Below, in pieces: positions 45,208 to 53,358 of a stretch of 64,000 bases of DNA (position 1 is its first letter; each line of letters begins with the position of its first letter). Location: the NCBI GenBank assembly GCA_030604525.1, contig JAUVVQ010000008.1, positions 1 through 64,000 of the forward strand, read 5' to 3'. The notes under the pieces are model-generated. The model did no database searches. It worked only from the letters and a program-made list of their open reading frames with translations, and had not been told where the DNA came from. The position numbers and the translations under genes are program-made. The stretch comes from Phycisphaerae bacterium (GTDB lineage Bacteria; Planctomycetota; Phycisphaerae; Sedimentisphaerales; Anaerobacaceae).

Positions 45208-45996
45208 CTATTGGCTCTTCTTTGGTTCAGTCTTATCAGGTTCTTTTTTGCTGTCATCCTTTTTGGGTATTCTATGTTTACCCTTAACTGCCGGGTTTGT
45301 TTTTTTAGTCCTCCGACTCATTACCGGCCGTCTCTTTACAATAACGGGTTTTTGTTCTTCTCCGTATTTACCTTTGTATATCCATACTTTAACTCCTATC
45401 GTGCCGTATGTCGTTTTTGAGACCGCAAGAGCATAATCAACATTAGCATCTAAAGTCTGCAGCGGAACACTACCCCGCTTTTGAGTTTCTTTACGTGCCA
45501 TTTCCGCCCCGCCTAAACGACCTGAGCAGGTGATTTTCACTCCTTGCGCGCCTGCATTCATACAAGATTCGCACTGCTGCTTCATTGTTCGCCTAAAAGA
45601 AGCCCGTTTTGCAAGCTGCTCGGCAATGGCTTCAGCGACTATATTAGCGTTTAGCTCAGGTTCCTTAATCTCAACAACATTCACACTTACTTTGCTGCCG
45701 GTCAGAACTTCCAATTCCTGACGCAATATATCGACTTCTCCACCTCTCGGCCCTATGACAATGCCGGGCCTGCCGCTGTGCAAAGTTACTTTTACCTCGT
45801 TACGTGTTCTGACAATCTCAGTCTTCGCCACAGCCCCTTTAGGCATCCGGCGATTGCACTTTTCATCTACATATCGACGTATTTTCGCATCTTCGACAAG
45901 CAGGTCGCCGTAAGTCGCCTTGGGAGCAAACCAATGGCTCTGCCAGTCAAGTCTTATGCCTGTTCTAAAACCAATTGGTGATACTTTTTGACCCAT
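45208..45996 (-). CDS. rpsC: 30S ribosomal protein S3 with basic C-terminal tail
   Basis: 262 residues against about 210-230. MGQKVSPIGFRTGIRLDWQS is the family start. The type II KH domain has VIGPRGGEVD, and the C domain has GAQGVKITCSGRLGGAEMAR. After about residue 215 a tail rich in Lys, Arg, Pro, Asp and Ser (KKDDSKKEPDKTEPKKSQ) is added. S3 forms the mRNA entry helicase site with S4 and S5, and the tail would lie near that entry. Confidence 0.97.
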   Translation of the reverse strand: MGQKVSPIGFRTGIRLDWQSHWFAPKATYGDLLVEDAKIRRYVDEKCNRRMPKGAVAKTEIVRTRNEVKVTLHSGRPGIVIGPRGGEVDILRQELEVLTGSKVSVNVVEIKEPELNANIVAEAIAEQLAKRASFRRTMKQQCESCMNAGAQGVKITCSGRLGGAEMARKETQKRGSVPLQTLDANVDYALAVSKTTYGTIGVKVWIYKGKYGEEQKPVIVKRRPVMSRRTKKTNPAVKGKHRIPKKDDSKKEPDKTEPKKSQ

Positions 45997-46021
45997 AACC
46001 GGTATCTCTTATTTCTTAATT

Positions 46022-46576
46022 TTATCTTTGAATTTCCGCTACGGTAACATATATATGAGAGGCCTTCTTACGAATAGGATATGACTTGCCTCTATCTTTA
46101 GGAATCCATCGTTTGGTGCCTACACGTAATCCGGCATCTTCAACATACGCCTGGCTGACATAAAGATTATCAACATCCGCTTCCTGCTCATCAGCATCAG
46201 CAACCGCACATTTTAAAACCTTGTTCACCATTGGAGCAGCTCTTTTTCGAGTGAATTTCAAAACATCCATAGCATCCTGAATACGTCGTTCAACTATCAG
46301 CTCCGTCACCAGCCGGGCTTTCGACGGCGATATAGGTGCATAGCAATAGGAAGAATGCCAGGCCGTCAAATCATTCACATTAACATTCAAAGCAGTCGCT
46401 AAATTACGTATATCTTCTTTCCGGGGTTTAGGGTTGAACCGACCTTTTTCCCAATTCTTTATGGCCACAATCGCCTTTTTCCTGCTCAGTCCGCTTCTTA
46501 CCAGGTGCTCGGCCAACTGACTGCCGCTAACATTCTGCTTTTTACAAAGCCGTGTTAATTTTTCCGGACTTAACAT
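46022..46576 (-). CDS. rplV: 50S ribosomal protein L22 fused to an N-terminal helix-turn-helix domain
   Basis: 184 residues from ATG 46576, which has AGAGGAAG about seven bases upstream; longer readings overlap rpsS. Ordinary L22 is about 110 residues. Here the L22 core occupies about residues 74-184 (YAPISPSKARLVTELIVERR, LYVSQAYVEDAGLRVGTKRW, SHIYVTVAEIQ). Residues about 1-73 look like an XRE/Cro-type DNA-binding fold: SGSQLAEHLVRSGLSRKKAI then NWEKGRFNPKPRKEDIRNLA and ALNVNVNDLTAW. This is the pattern of a lambda-repressor-like helix-turn-helix. L22 lines the exit tunnel with its hairpin and has its N-terminus on the solvent side. Whether the extra domain binds nucleic acid on or off the ribosome is unknown. 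Confidence 0.93.
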   Translation of the reverse strand: MLSPEKLTRLCKKQNVSGSQLAEHLVRSGLSRKKAIVAIKNWEKGRFNPKPRKEDIRNLATALNVNVNDLTAWHSSYCYAPISPSKARLVTELIVERRIQDAMDVLKFTRKRAAPMVNKVLKCAVADADEQEADVDNLYVSQAYVEDAGLRVGTKRWIPKDRGKSYPIRKKASHIYVTVAEIQR

Positions 46577-46604
46577 AAACTTACTTCCTCTACAAAGAGT
46601 TCTT

Positions 46605-46886
46605 TTAACCGGTTGCTCCCGCAACCTTTCTCGTTGAATGGCCTCTGAAGGTCCTTGTTGGTGAGAACTCACCAAGCTTATGGCCAACCATATCCTCTGT
46701 GACAAAAACCTTATGAAAGATTTTGCCGTTGTGAACCAAAAAAGTAAAACTAACGAATTCCGGTATTATAGTACACCTCCGTGACCAGGTTTTTATCGGC
46801 TCCTTAGAACCGGATTCAATCTGCTTTTGAACCTTACCAAATAACTTCTCGTCAATAAAAGGTCCTTTTTTAAGAGATCTTCCCAT
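46605..46886 (-). CDS. rpsS: 30S ribosomal protein S19
   Basis: 93 residues. [20 protein letters not shown] and [20 protein letters not shown] are the conserved segments. S19 sits in the 30S head and forms an inter-subunit bridge with S13. It is 40 bases after rplB, in the standard S10-operon order. Confidence 0.98.
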   Translation of the reverse strand: MGRSLKKGPFIDEKLFGKVQKQIESGSKEPIKTWSRRCTIIPEFVSFTFLVHNGKIFHKVFVTEDMVGHKLGEFSPTRTFRGHSTRKVAGATG

Positions 46887-46926
46887 ATCTATGCTCTCTC
46901 TACAATTTATATTATGCTATCTTTAT

Positions 46927-47760
46927 TTACCGTTTCTTTTTGCGTCTTCGAATAATTCTTTTATCACTTATCTTTCGAGCACTTCTCGTTTTTCCACCCT
47001 TTGCCAGCACTCCGGTCGGCGAGCAGGGATGTCTTCCGCCATTTGAACGACCTTCCCCGCCGCCCATTGGATGGGAGGCGGGATTTTGTGCCTTTCCTCT
47101 TACGTGTGGACGACGACCTAAATGACGTTTCCGGCCTGCCTTGCCAAGCTTGATGTTTTGGTGTTCGGGATTACTTAACTGACCGACAGTAGCACGACAC
47201 TCTTTTCTCAACATTCGCATCTCGCCGCTCGGCAAAATGATAGTTATCCAATTACCTTCCTTAGCCATAATTCTCGCCGCCCCGCCGGCGCCTCTGACCA
47301 GTTTCCCGCCCTGACCGGGAGTCATTTCGATATTGTAAATTTCAATCCCGTTAGGTATTCGTTCAAGCGGCATCGAATTACCAACCTTTGGCTCACAAGA
47401 CGAGCCGCTTACAATTTTATCTCCCACCCCCAGCCCAACAGGCGCCAGAATATATCTCTTTTCGCCGTCAGCATAATTAACCAGGGCAATAAAACAATTT
47501 CTATTGGGGTCTCGTTCTATTGTTGCAACTTTCGCAGGGATATCTTCTTTATCTCGCTTAAAATCGATGACCCGATAGATTCTGCGCGCCCCGCCGCCTC
47601 GAAATCTCGAGGTGGTGACGCCGTGATGATTCCTTCCACCGGTCTTCTTTATCCGCTTGCAAAGCGATTTTTCAGGTGTAGTTCTCGTTATTTCGGAATA
47701 CTGATTTACCGAGCTTCCCCGGCGTCCGGGTGTTGTCGGTCTATATTTCTTAATACCCAT
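46927..47760 (-). CDS. rplB: 50S ribosomal protein L2
   Basis: 277 residues, normal length. MGIKKYRPTTPGRRGSSVNQ starts it. SH3-like and OB folds follow, and HPMGGGEGRSNGGRHP near the C-terminus is the loop that approaches the peptidyl-transferase centre. The basic end KRIIRRRKKKR binds 23S rRNA. L2 is needed for subunit association. Confidence 0.99.
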   Translation of the reverse strand: MGIKKYRPTTPGRRGSSVNQYSEITRTTPEKSLCKRIKKTGGRNHHGVTTSRFRGGGARRIYRVIDFKRDKEDIPAKVATIERDPNRNCFIALVNYADGEKRYILAPVGLGVGDKIVSGSSCEPKVGNSMPLERIPNGIEIYNIEMTPGQGGKLVRGAGGAARIMAKEGNWITIILPSGEMRMLRKECRATVGQLSNPEHQNIKLGKAGRKRHLGRRPHVRGKAQNPASHPMGGGEGRSNGGRHPCSPTGVLAKGGKTRSARKISDKRIIRRRKKKR

Positions 47761-47799
47761 AAGATATATCTCTGAATTTACAAAACCTGTATTTTCAAC

Positions 47800-48078
47800 T
47801 TAGAATAAATCAATATGATAATCCGACTGCAAATAAACGACCGCCTTTTTCCAGCTTGGCGTCACACCATAGTTTCTGCCTTTGCGTCGCCGTTTGCCTT
47901 TCCTGTTAGCCGTTCTGACTCGCTGCACTTTAACATTGTATATTTTCTCAATCGCCTGTTTAACCTCGGCCTTGTTGGCCCTGTGATGTACCTGAAAAGG
48001 ATACGCTCCGGTTGCATTGGCAAAATGCATGCCCTTCTCAGTAATCAACGGTCGAATTATTACTTTATAATTTTCCAT
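47800..48078 (-). CDS. rplW: 50S ribosomal protein L23
   Basis: 92 residues. VIIRPLITEKGMHFANATGA starts the fold, FQVHHRANKAEVKQAIEKIY is the conserved helix region, and TANRKGKRRRKGR is the loop into the tunnel. L23 is the docking site of SRP and trigger factor. It is 11 bases after rplD. Confidence 0.98.
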   Translation of the reverse strand: MENYKVIIRPLITEKGMHFANATGAYPFQVHHRANKAEVKQAIEKIYNVKVQRVRTANRKGKRRRKGRNYGVTPSWKKAVVYLQSDYHIDLF

Positions 48079-48089
48079 AACAAACGCTT

Positions 48090-48725
48090 TTAATTTTTGT
48101 CTGCTTTGCTTTTATTCAAAAAAGACAAAAAGGCCTCTTTTGTAAATATCATCTTCTTTCGCCTGCATATATCGAAAACATTCAGGTTATCCACGGGCAT
48201 AATTTCCACTTTGGGAACGTTTCTGCTCGATTTATAAATGTTTTCATTATAATCGCTTATCGTTACCAAACAACCTCGGTCAACGCTCAAATTGCCAAGA
48301 ACTTTTACAAAATCATGAGTTCGGGGTTTTTCGAAATTTAATTCATCCACCACGATAATATCATTACCCAAAAGCTTTGACAGGATTGCCGATTTAACAG
48401 CCAGCCGTTTTTGTTTTTTTGGCATTCGTTTTCTAAAACTTTTAGGCGACTTGGCAAAAGTAACTCCTCCGCCTACGCGCTTACCGGTTCGGCTATTACC
48501 GACTCTGGCGTTACCGGTGCCCTTCTGCCTGAAAAGTTTCCTTCCGGAGCCGGATTTCATACCCCTTCCCCGAGTTGCGGCAGTCCCGGCACGCTTGTTT
48601 GCATGATGCATAACAATCGCCTGCTTAAGCAGACTATATCTGACTGAGCCGCCGAAATCGCTCTCGGCTACCTTGAGCTTATCAACTTCCTGGCCTTCTC
48701 TATTGTAAACCGCTAAATCAATCAT
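48090..48725 (-). CDS. rplD: 50S ribosomal protein L4
   Basis: 211 residues. The tunnel-lining loop is seen in GTAATRGRGMKSGSGRKLFR and QKGTGNARVGNSRTGKRVGG. The Rossmann-like body contains ILSKLLGNDIIVVDELNF. In E. coli L4 also represses the S10 operon by binding its leader; the long leader before rpsJ here would be the place to look. It is 17 bases after rplC. Confidence 0.98.
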   Translation of the reverse strand: MIDLAVYNREGQEVDKLKVAESDFGGSVRYSLLKQAIVMHHANKRAGTAATRGRGMKSGSGRKLFRQKGTGNARVGNSRTGKRVGGGVTFAKSPKSFRKRMPKKQKRLAVKSAILSKLLGNDIIVVDELNFEKPRTHDFVKVLGNLSVDRGCLVTISDYNENIYKSSRNVPKVEIMPVDNLNVFDICRRKKMIFTKEAFLSFLNKSKADKN

Positions 48726-48742
48726 TTTTTAATATCCCGCCG

Positions 48743-49393
48743 TCAGGAAGACCTCTTAGAGCTTCGAATTACACAATAACCACTTGAAGCCCCCGGCACA
48801 GACCCTTTTACAACCAACAAATTATTCTCCTGTTCAACACTTATCAAGCGATGGTTTTTAGTTGTTACTTTCTCACAGCCCATATGTCCACCCATCTTTT
48901 TACCCTTTTTCGGGCCGGCTCCGTGACCTGCATTACTTGCGTGGCTGGCAATTGACCCGGGTGCACGGTGCTTTCGCTTCGTACCGTGCGTTTTAGGAAA
49001 ACCACCGAAGCCATGTCTTTTCATAGGACCGGCAAAACCCTTGCCCTTGCTGGTACCGGTGACATCAACAAATTCCACCTCAGAAAAAATAGAGACATCC
49101 ACTGAATCGCCTATCTTGTATTCCGCCTCTGCATCATCCGGAAGACGCATTTCTCTTACGAACTTCTTCGGAACGGACCTGGCTTTATCAGCGTGTCCGG
49201 ATTCCGGCTTCTTTCTTCGTGAAGCTTTAACATCGTCAAACCCAAGCTGAACAGCATTATATCCATCGTTCTCGACAGTTTTAACCTGTGTAACGACACA
49301 AGGGCCTGCCTGAATAACTGTCACGGGCAGCAATTTCCCCGCTTCGTCATAGACCTGCGTTATTCCAACTTTTTTTCCCAATAACATTAGCAT
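48743..49393 (-). CDS. rplC: 50S ribosomal protein L3
   Basis: 216 residues. LGKKVGITQVYDEAGKLLPV is the start, and TGTSKGKGFAGPMKRHGFGG is the family signature whose loop points at the peptidyl-transferase centre. ATG 49393 has AAGG nine bases upstream; a second Met two codons later is possible. L3 is one of two assembly initiators of the 50S subunit. Confidence 0.98.
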   Translation of the reverse strand: MLMLLGKKVGITQVYDEAGKLLPVTVIQAGPCVVTQVKTVENDGYNAVQLGFDDVKASRRKKPESGHADKARSVPKKFVREMRLPDDAEAEYKIGDSVDVSIFSEVEFVDVTGTSKGKGFAGPMKRHGFGGFPKTHGTKRKHRAPGSIASHASNAGHGAGPKKGKKMGGHMGCEKVTTKNHRLISVEQENNLLVVKGSVPGASSGYCVIRSSKRSS

Positions 49394-49446
49394 TTTTTCT
49401 TACCTTGCCGTCAATTTTTCAGATATTACTTATAAAATCAAAAAAT

Positions 49447-49761
49447 TTAGACCTTTATTTTCACAAAAACCCCGGCCGGGACAACCAAACGATTCAAAAC
49501 CTCAACCGTACGAGTATTTGCCTCGTGAATATCAATCAAACGTTTATGAGTTCTAAGCTCAAACTGCTCGCGAGACTTCTTATTAACGTGCGGACTTCTT
49601 AATACGGTATATCTTTCAATTCTCGTCGGAAGTGGTATCGGGCCGCTAACACGGGCATTGGTCTTGCGGGCATGCATTACTATTTCTTTCGCTGAAGCAT
49701 CAAGCGCCCTATGGTCATACGCCTCCATCCGTATTCTAATTCTTTCACTCTCAACGGCCAT
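49447..49761 (-). CDS. rpsJ: 30S ribosomal protein S10 (NusE)
   Basis: 104 residues. [20 protein letters not shown] and [20 protein letters not shown] are conserved. S10 also acts as NusE with NusB in antitermination. It is the first gene of the S10/spc/alpha cluster, about 390 bases downstream of the predicted transcription start near 50154. In many bacteria tuf precedes it; here it does not. Confidence 0.98.
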   Translation of the reverse strand: MAVESERIRIRMEAYDHRALDASAKEIVMHARKTNARVSGPIPLPTRIERYTVLRSPHVNKKSREQFELRTHKRLIDIHEANTRTVEVLNRLVVPAGVFVKIKV

Positions 49762-50160
49762 AATTACCTTTCAGCTCGCCACTATCAATTCACTTCTTTA
49801 AAAAGGAAAAAAATATCCTTTCAACATACAGATTTCCTGTATTATCTATTCCAGCTTGTATAGTTTTGGCAGGAAGGGCACTTCTTTATTGCCCGGATTC
49901 TTTACTAAAAATCCTAAATTTCAAACAACAAATTCGCCTTCCTTAAAGATTTTAGGGCTAAAACAACATTTCAAGCAATTCTACCAAAAGTTGCAACATG
50001 CAAACCAGCTCAACATCAAAGTCTTCGAGCTTTTGCTAACCCTATTTCTTAACTAATGTTACCAATAACCCATCCCTGGCTATTTTTTCAGGATATGCCA
50101 CAGCCCAACTCAGAAACGCAAAGCCATCCCTGGCGATGCTCGCTACGGCTAACAACAGAG
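49762..50160 (-). other. Long untranslated leader of the S10 cluster; tuf absent
   Basis: About 400 bases between the predicted promoter and rpsJ hold no gene. EF-Tu, usually encoded between fusA and rpsJ, is missing: none of its GTPase motifs is present. Short frames here are not recognisable. The leader could fold into a regulatory structure like the L4-binding S10 leader, but I could not identify a defined hairpin by eye. Confidence 0.6.
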
Positions 50161-50189
50161 AAAATAACACTTTACGTCAATTCTGTCAA
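50161..50189 (-). promoter_or_regulatory. Strong sigma70-type promoter of the S10/spc/alpha cluster
   Basis: On the minus strand TTGACA (50184-50189) is followed by exactly 17 bases and TATTTT (50161-50166). Directly upstream lie T-rich tracts (50196-50230) that resemble an UP element. It is just downstream of the fusA stop codon. Confidence 0.65.
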
Positions 50190-50237
50190 CAAATAGTTAA
50201 AAAAAAATAAAAAACACAAAAAAAAAAACAAACTTAT

Positions 50238-52322
50238 CTAAACAATGAGCTTCTCTGCAACCTGTTTAGGTGCTTTTTCGTAGTTAAAAGGTTCCATTGT
50301 GAACGTTCCACGTCCTGCAGTAGCACTTCTTATTTCATTTGAGTAACCAAACATCTCTACAAGGGGCACTTTCGCATCGATTATCCGCATATTTCCATGG
50401 GGCATAGAATTAGTTATTAATCCTCTTTTACCCAACAAACCAGCCTGTATTGGCCCAAAATAGGCCTCCGGAACCAATATCTGAAGCTTCATTATTGGCT
50501 CAAGAAGCACAGGCCCTGCTTGTTTCAAGACAGTTTCGGCAGCTATGGCCGCCGCCTGCTCAAAAGCCAAATCGGAAGAATCTACCTGATGATAAGACCC
50601 ATCGATTAAGGTGATTTTAACTCCAACAACAGGATACCCAGCCAAAATCCCGCTGCTTAAGGCATCTTTTGCACCCCTTTCCACACCTGAGACAAATACC
50701 CTTGGCACTTTATCTCCGCCCGCATTATTTTCAAATTCAATCTCACGCTTCCAGTGACCATCCTCAGTCAGCAGCGGCTCAACTTCCAACACTACATGTC
50801 CATACTGACCATGACCACCCGTCTGACGGACAAATTTCCCCTCCGCTTGAGCTTTTTTGGTGATGGCTTCTTTATAAGCTACCTTTGGTTTACCAACTCT
50901 GATTTTGAGCCCTTTTTCTTCATTCAGCTTATTTTGAATGACTTCCAAATGCAACTCACCCATGCCGCTGATTATGGTCTGTCCTGTCTCAGGGTCCACT
51001 TTGGTATCAAACGTCGGGTCCTCACGTTTTAAATTACTCAATGCTTCGGACAACTTTGCTCTATCGGTTGCGGTTTTAGGTTCAATCGACATACTGATAA
51101 CCGTCTCGGGAAAAGAGATAGTCGGCAGCAAAACGGGCTGTTTCGTATCGCTAATGGTATCGCCGGTAAGAGTTTGCTTCAATCCTACCACAGCAACAAT
51201 ATCGCCGGCCTTTGCTATGTCCAGTATCTTTCGCTCGTTCGCATGCATTTCAAAAATTCTTGTGATATTTTCCCGTCGATTTCTATTGGCGTCTAAGACT
51301 CGGCTGCCGGACTTCAAGGTGCCTTGATAAATCCTGATGAAGCTTAAATCACCGTGTACATCGCTGGTAATCTTGAAAGCAATCGCAACAAGAGGCCTTT
51401 GCTGGTCGCATCTGACCGGTATTTTTTGGTCTTTGTTTTTCGGCTCGTAAGCAATTATTTCAGGCCTTTCCAAAGGCGAAGGCAAATATCGAATAATTCC
51501 ATCCATTAACCTCTGCACGCCAATATATTTCAAAGCTGCGCCAACAAACACCGGATGAACTTTACCACTTAGCGTCCCCTTCCTGACAGCACGGTGGATT
51601 ATTTCGGAATCAATTGCCTTGTCATGAACATAATTATCCATCAATTCCTCATCGTGTTCAGCCGCCATCTCAAGCAATAAGTGTCTCTGCCGACCGGCTT
51701 CAGCCCTTAACTCAGACGGGATTTCAACCTCATCATAAACACTACCCAGTTTCTCCAGCTTATAATAAACCGCCTTCATCTTGATAAGGTCTATTAGGCC
51801 GGAAAAAGAGTTTTCGGAGCCAATAGGCAATTGTAACAAAACCGGCTCAGCCATAAGCTTATCACGTATGCTATCTATCGTCATATCGAAGTCAGCGCCG
51901 ACTTTATCCATCTTATTAACAAAACAAAGACAGGGAAGGTCATATTTGCGACCTTGTCTCCAGACCGTCTCGCTTTGTGCCTGCACACCTTCACTGCCAT
52001 CGAATACAGCAACGGCACCGTCAAGCACTCGAAGCGAACGCTCCACCTCGGCAGTAAAATCAATATGACCGGGAGTGTCGATAAGATTTATAAAGTAATC
52101 TCTCCAGGGAAACTTAGTCACCGCCGAAGTAATAGTAATACCTCTTTCCTGCTCCTGTTCCATATAATCCATTACAGCAGTGCCATCGTGGACCTCGCCC
52201 ATCTTATAGGTCTTGCCGCTATAATACAGAATACGCTCTGTCACCGTGGTCTTGCCGGCATCTATATGAGCTATAATGCCGATATTCCGCAATTTTCTTA
52301 TATCTGTTGTTTCTCTCTTCAT
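50238..52322 (-). CDS. fusA: Elongation factor G
   Basis: 694 residues, normal length. EF-G is the translocase GTPase. AHIDAGKT (18-25) is the P-loop, RGITITSA switch I, NLIDTPGHIDF the G3 motif and NKMDK the G4 motif. Domains II to V follow, with GQYGHVVLEVEPL in domain IV and RSATAGRGTFTM near the end. The gene is preceded by a strong intrinsic terminator after rpsG, so it probably has its own promoter, which I could not identify. Confidence 0.98.
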   Translation of the reverse strand: MKRETTDIRKLRNIGIIAHIDAGKTTVTERILYYSGKTYKMGEVHDGTAVMDYMEQEQERGITITSAVTKFPWRDYFINLIDTPGHIDFTAEVERSLRVLDGAVAVFDGSEGVQAQSETVWRQGRKYDLPCLCFVNKMDKVGADFDMTIDSIRDKLMAEPVLLQLPIGSENSFSGLIDLIKMKAVYYKLEKLGSVYDEVEIPSELRAEAGRQRHLLLEMAAEHDEELMDNYVHDKAIDSEIIHRAVRKGTLSGKVHPVFVGAALKYIGVQRLMDGIIRYLPSPLERPEIIAYEPKNKDQKIPVRCDQQRPLVAIAFKITSDVHGDLSFIRIYQGTLKSGSRVLDANRNRRENITRIFEMHANERKILDIAKAGDIVAVVGLKQTLTGDTISDTKQPVLLPTISFPETVISMSIEPKTATDRAKLSEALSNLKREDPTFDTKVDPETGQTIISGMGELHLEVIQNKLNEEKGLKIRVGKPKVAYKEAITKKAQAEGKFVRQTGGHGQYGHVVLEVEPLLTEDGHWKREIEFENNAGGDKVPRVFVSGVERGAKDALSSGILAGYPVVGVKITLIDGSYHQVDSSDLAFEQAAAIAAETVLKQAGPVLLEPIMKLQILVPEAYFGPIQAGLLGKRGLITNSMPHGNMRIIDAKVPLVEMFGYSNEIRSATAGRGTFTMEPFNYEKAPKQVAEKLIV

Positions 52323-52369
52323 TTTTTTCCGTTACTGTAAAGTCAGATAAGCAAATCCCAAAAAAAATA

Positions 52370-52418
52370 CCTAAAAATAAAAAACTGTCACGGTCGTCAT
52401 ACAAAAACCGTGACAGTT
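52370..52418 (-). terminator. Strong intrinsic terminator between rpsG and fusA
   Basis: AACTGTCACGGT (minus strand), a 12-base loop and ACCGTGACAGTT form a perfect 12-pair stem, followed on the minus strand by TTTTATTTTT. The arms are at 52407-52418 and 52383-52394. It would stop transcripts coming from rpoB-rpoC-rpsL-rpsG. Confidence 0.88.
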
Positions 52419-52433
52419 GAAATAGCGCAGGTA

Positions 52434-52907
52434 TTACCAGGCAAAATGAGCAAAGGCCTTGTTAGCTTCAGCCATTCGGTGAACATTCTCACGCACGGTC
52501 ATTGCTCCGCCTTCTTTATTATAAGCATTTATTAACTCTGCCGATAAGCTCTCGGCCGCAGATTTTCCTTTTTTGCTCCTGACAGATTGCAATATCCATC
52601 GAAAGGCAAGAGTTTGCTGTCGTTTGGAATTTACCTGCATCGGCACCTGATAGTTTGCGCCTCCAACCCGCTTACTCCTGACCTCGATTAAGGGCTTTGC
52701 ATTATTAACAGCCGTCTCAAATACCTCCAGCGGCTCAACATCCTTTATTTTTTTTGATACGACATCCATAGCTTGGGAGAAAACACACTGGGCTGTCCGT
52801 TTTTTGCCATCCCACATTAAACAGTTAACAAACTTGGAAACAAGCTTACTGTTATATGTAGGGTCTGGTTTCAACTGCTGCTTTGAAGCTGTGAATTTTT
52901 TTGGCAT
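52434..52907 (-). CDS. rpsG: 30S ribosomal protein S7
   Basis: 157 residues from ATG 52907, with GAGG eight bases upstream; a longer reading from 53027 overlaps rpsL and is not needed. [20 protein letters not shown] and [20 protein letters not shown] are the conserved helices and beta hairpin, and [20 protein letters not shown] is the end. S7 organises the 30S head and tRNA E site. Confidence 0.98.
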   Translation of the reverse strand: MPKKFTASKQQLKPDPTYNSKLVSKFVNCLMWDGKKRTAQCVFSQAMDVVSKKIKDVEPLEVFETAVNNAKPLIEVRSKRVGGANYQVPMQVNSKRQQTLAFRWILQSVRSKKGKSAAESLSAELINAYNKEGGAMTVRENVHRMAEANKAFAHFAW

Positions 52908-52953
52908 ACTTAATTCCTCATCGTTCGTCCACCAATACAGGTAAGACGACAAT

Positions 52954-53325
52954 CTATTTTGGTTTTTTGGCTCCGTATTTGCTTCTGCCCTGTTGACGTC
53001 CATCAACGCCGGCACAATCAAGAACACCTCTTATGATATGATATCTGACCCCAGGCAAGTCCCGGACACGTCCGCCGCGAACCAATACGGTGCTGTGTTC
53101 CTGGAGGTTGTGGTCAATCCCAGGTATATAGGCGGTAATCTCTTTCCCGTTAGTCAAGCGTACACGGGCAATCTTACGCAATGCAGAGTTTGGCTTTTTA
53201 GGTGTCTGCGTCCGCACAATAAGACAAACTCCTCTTTTTTGAGGCGAATGAGCCATATCTGTTTCGCGTTTTCGCCGTTTGGCCTTAGCTCGAGGTTTCT
53301 TTACTAACTGATTTATCGTAGGCAT
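52954..53325 (-). CDS. rpsL: 30S ribosomal protein S12
   Basis: 123 residues. [20 protein letters not shown] starts it. [20 protein letters not shown] carries the lysine region linked to streptomycin response, and [19 protein letters not shown] contains the DLPG loop. S12 monitors decoding at the A site. It is 33 bases after rpoC. Confidence 0.98.
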   Translation of the reverse strand: MPTINQLVKKPRAKAKRRKRETDMAHSPQKRGVCLIVRTQTPKKPNSALRKIARVRLTNGKEITAYIPGIDHNLQEHSTVLVRGGRVRDLPGVRYHIIRGVLDCAGVDGRQQGRSKYGAKKPK

Positions 53326-53358
53326 AATTCTCTTTCCAAAAACATAAACTTATAATTC

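Noticed and set aside
46577-46705. Longer L22 start overlapping rpsS
   Set aside because: It would overlap the rpsS 3' end, and the extra residues look like an out-of-frame translation of S19; the ATG at 46576 has a proper ribosome binding site.
52908-53027. Longer S7 start overlapping rpsL
   Set aside because: The added residues are atypical, and the ATG at 52907 has GAGG at normal spacing and gives the family N-terminus.
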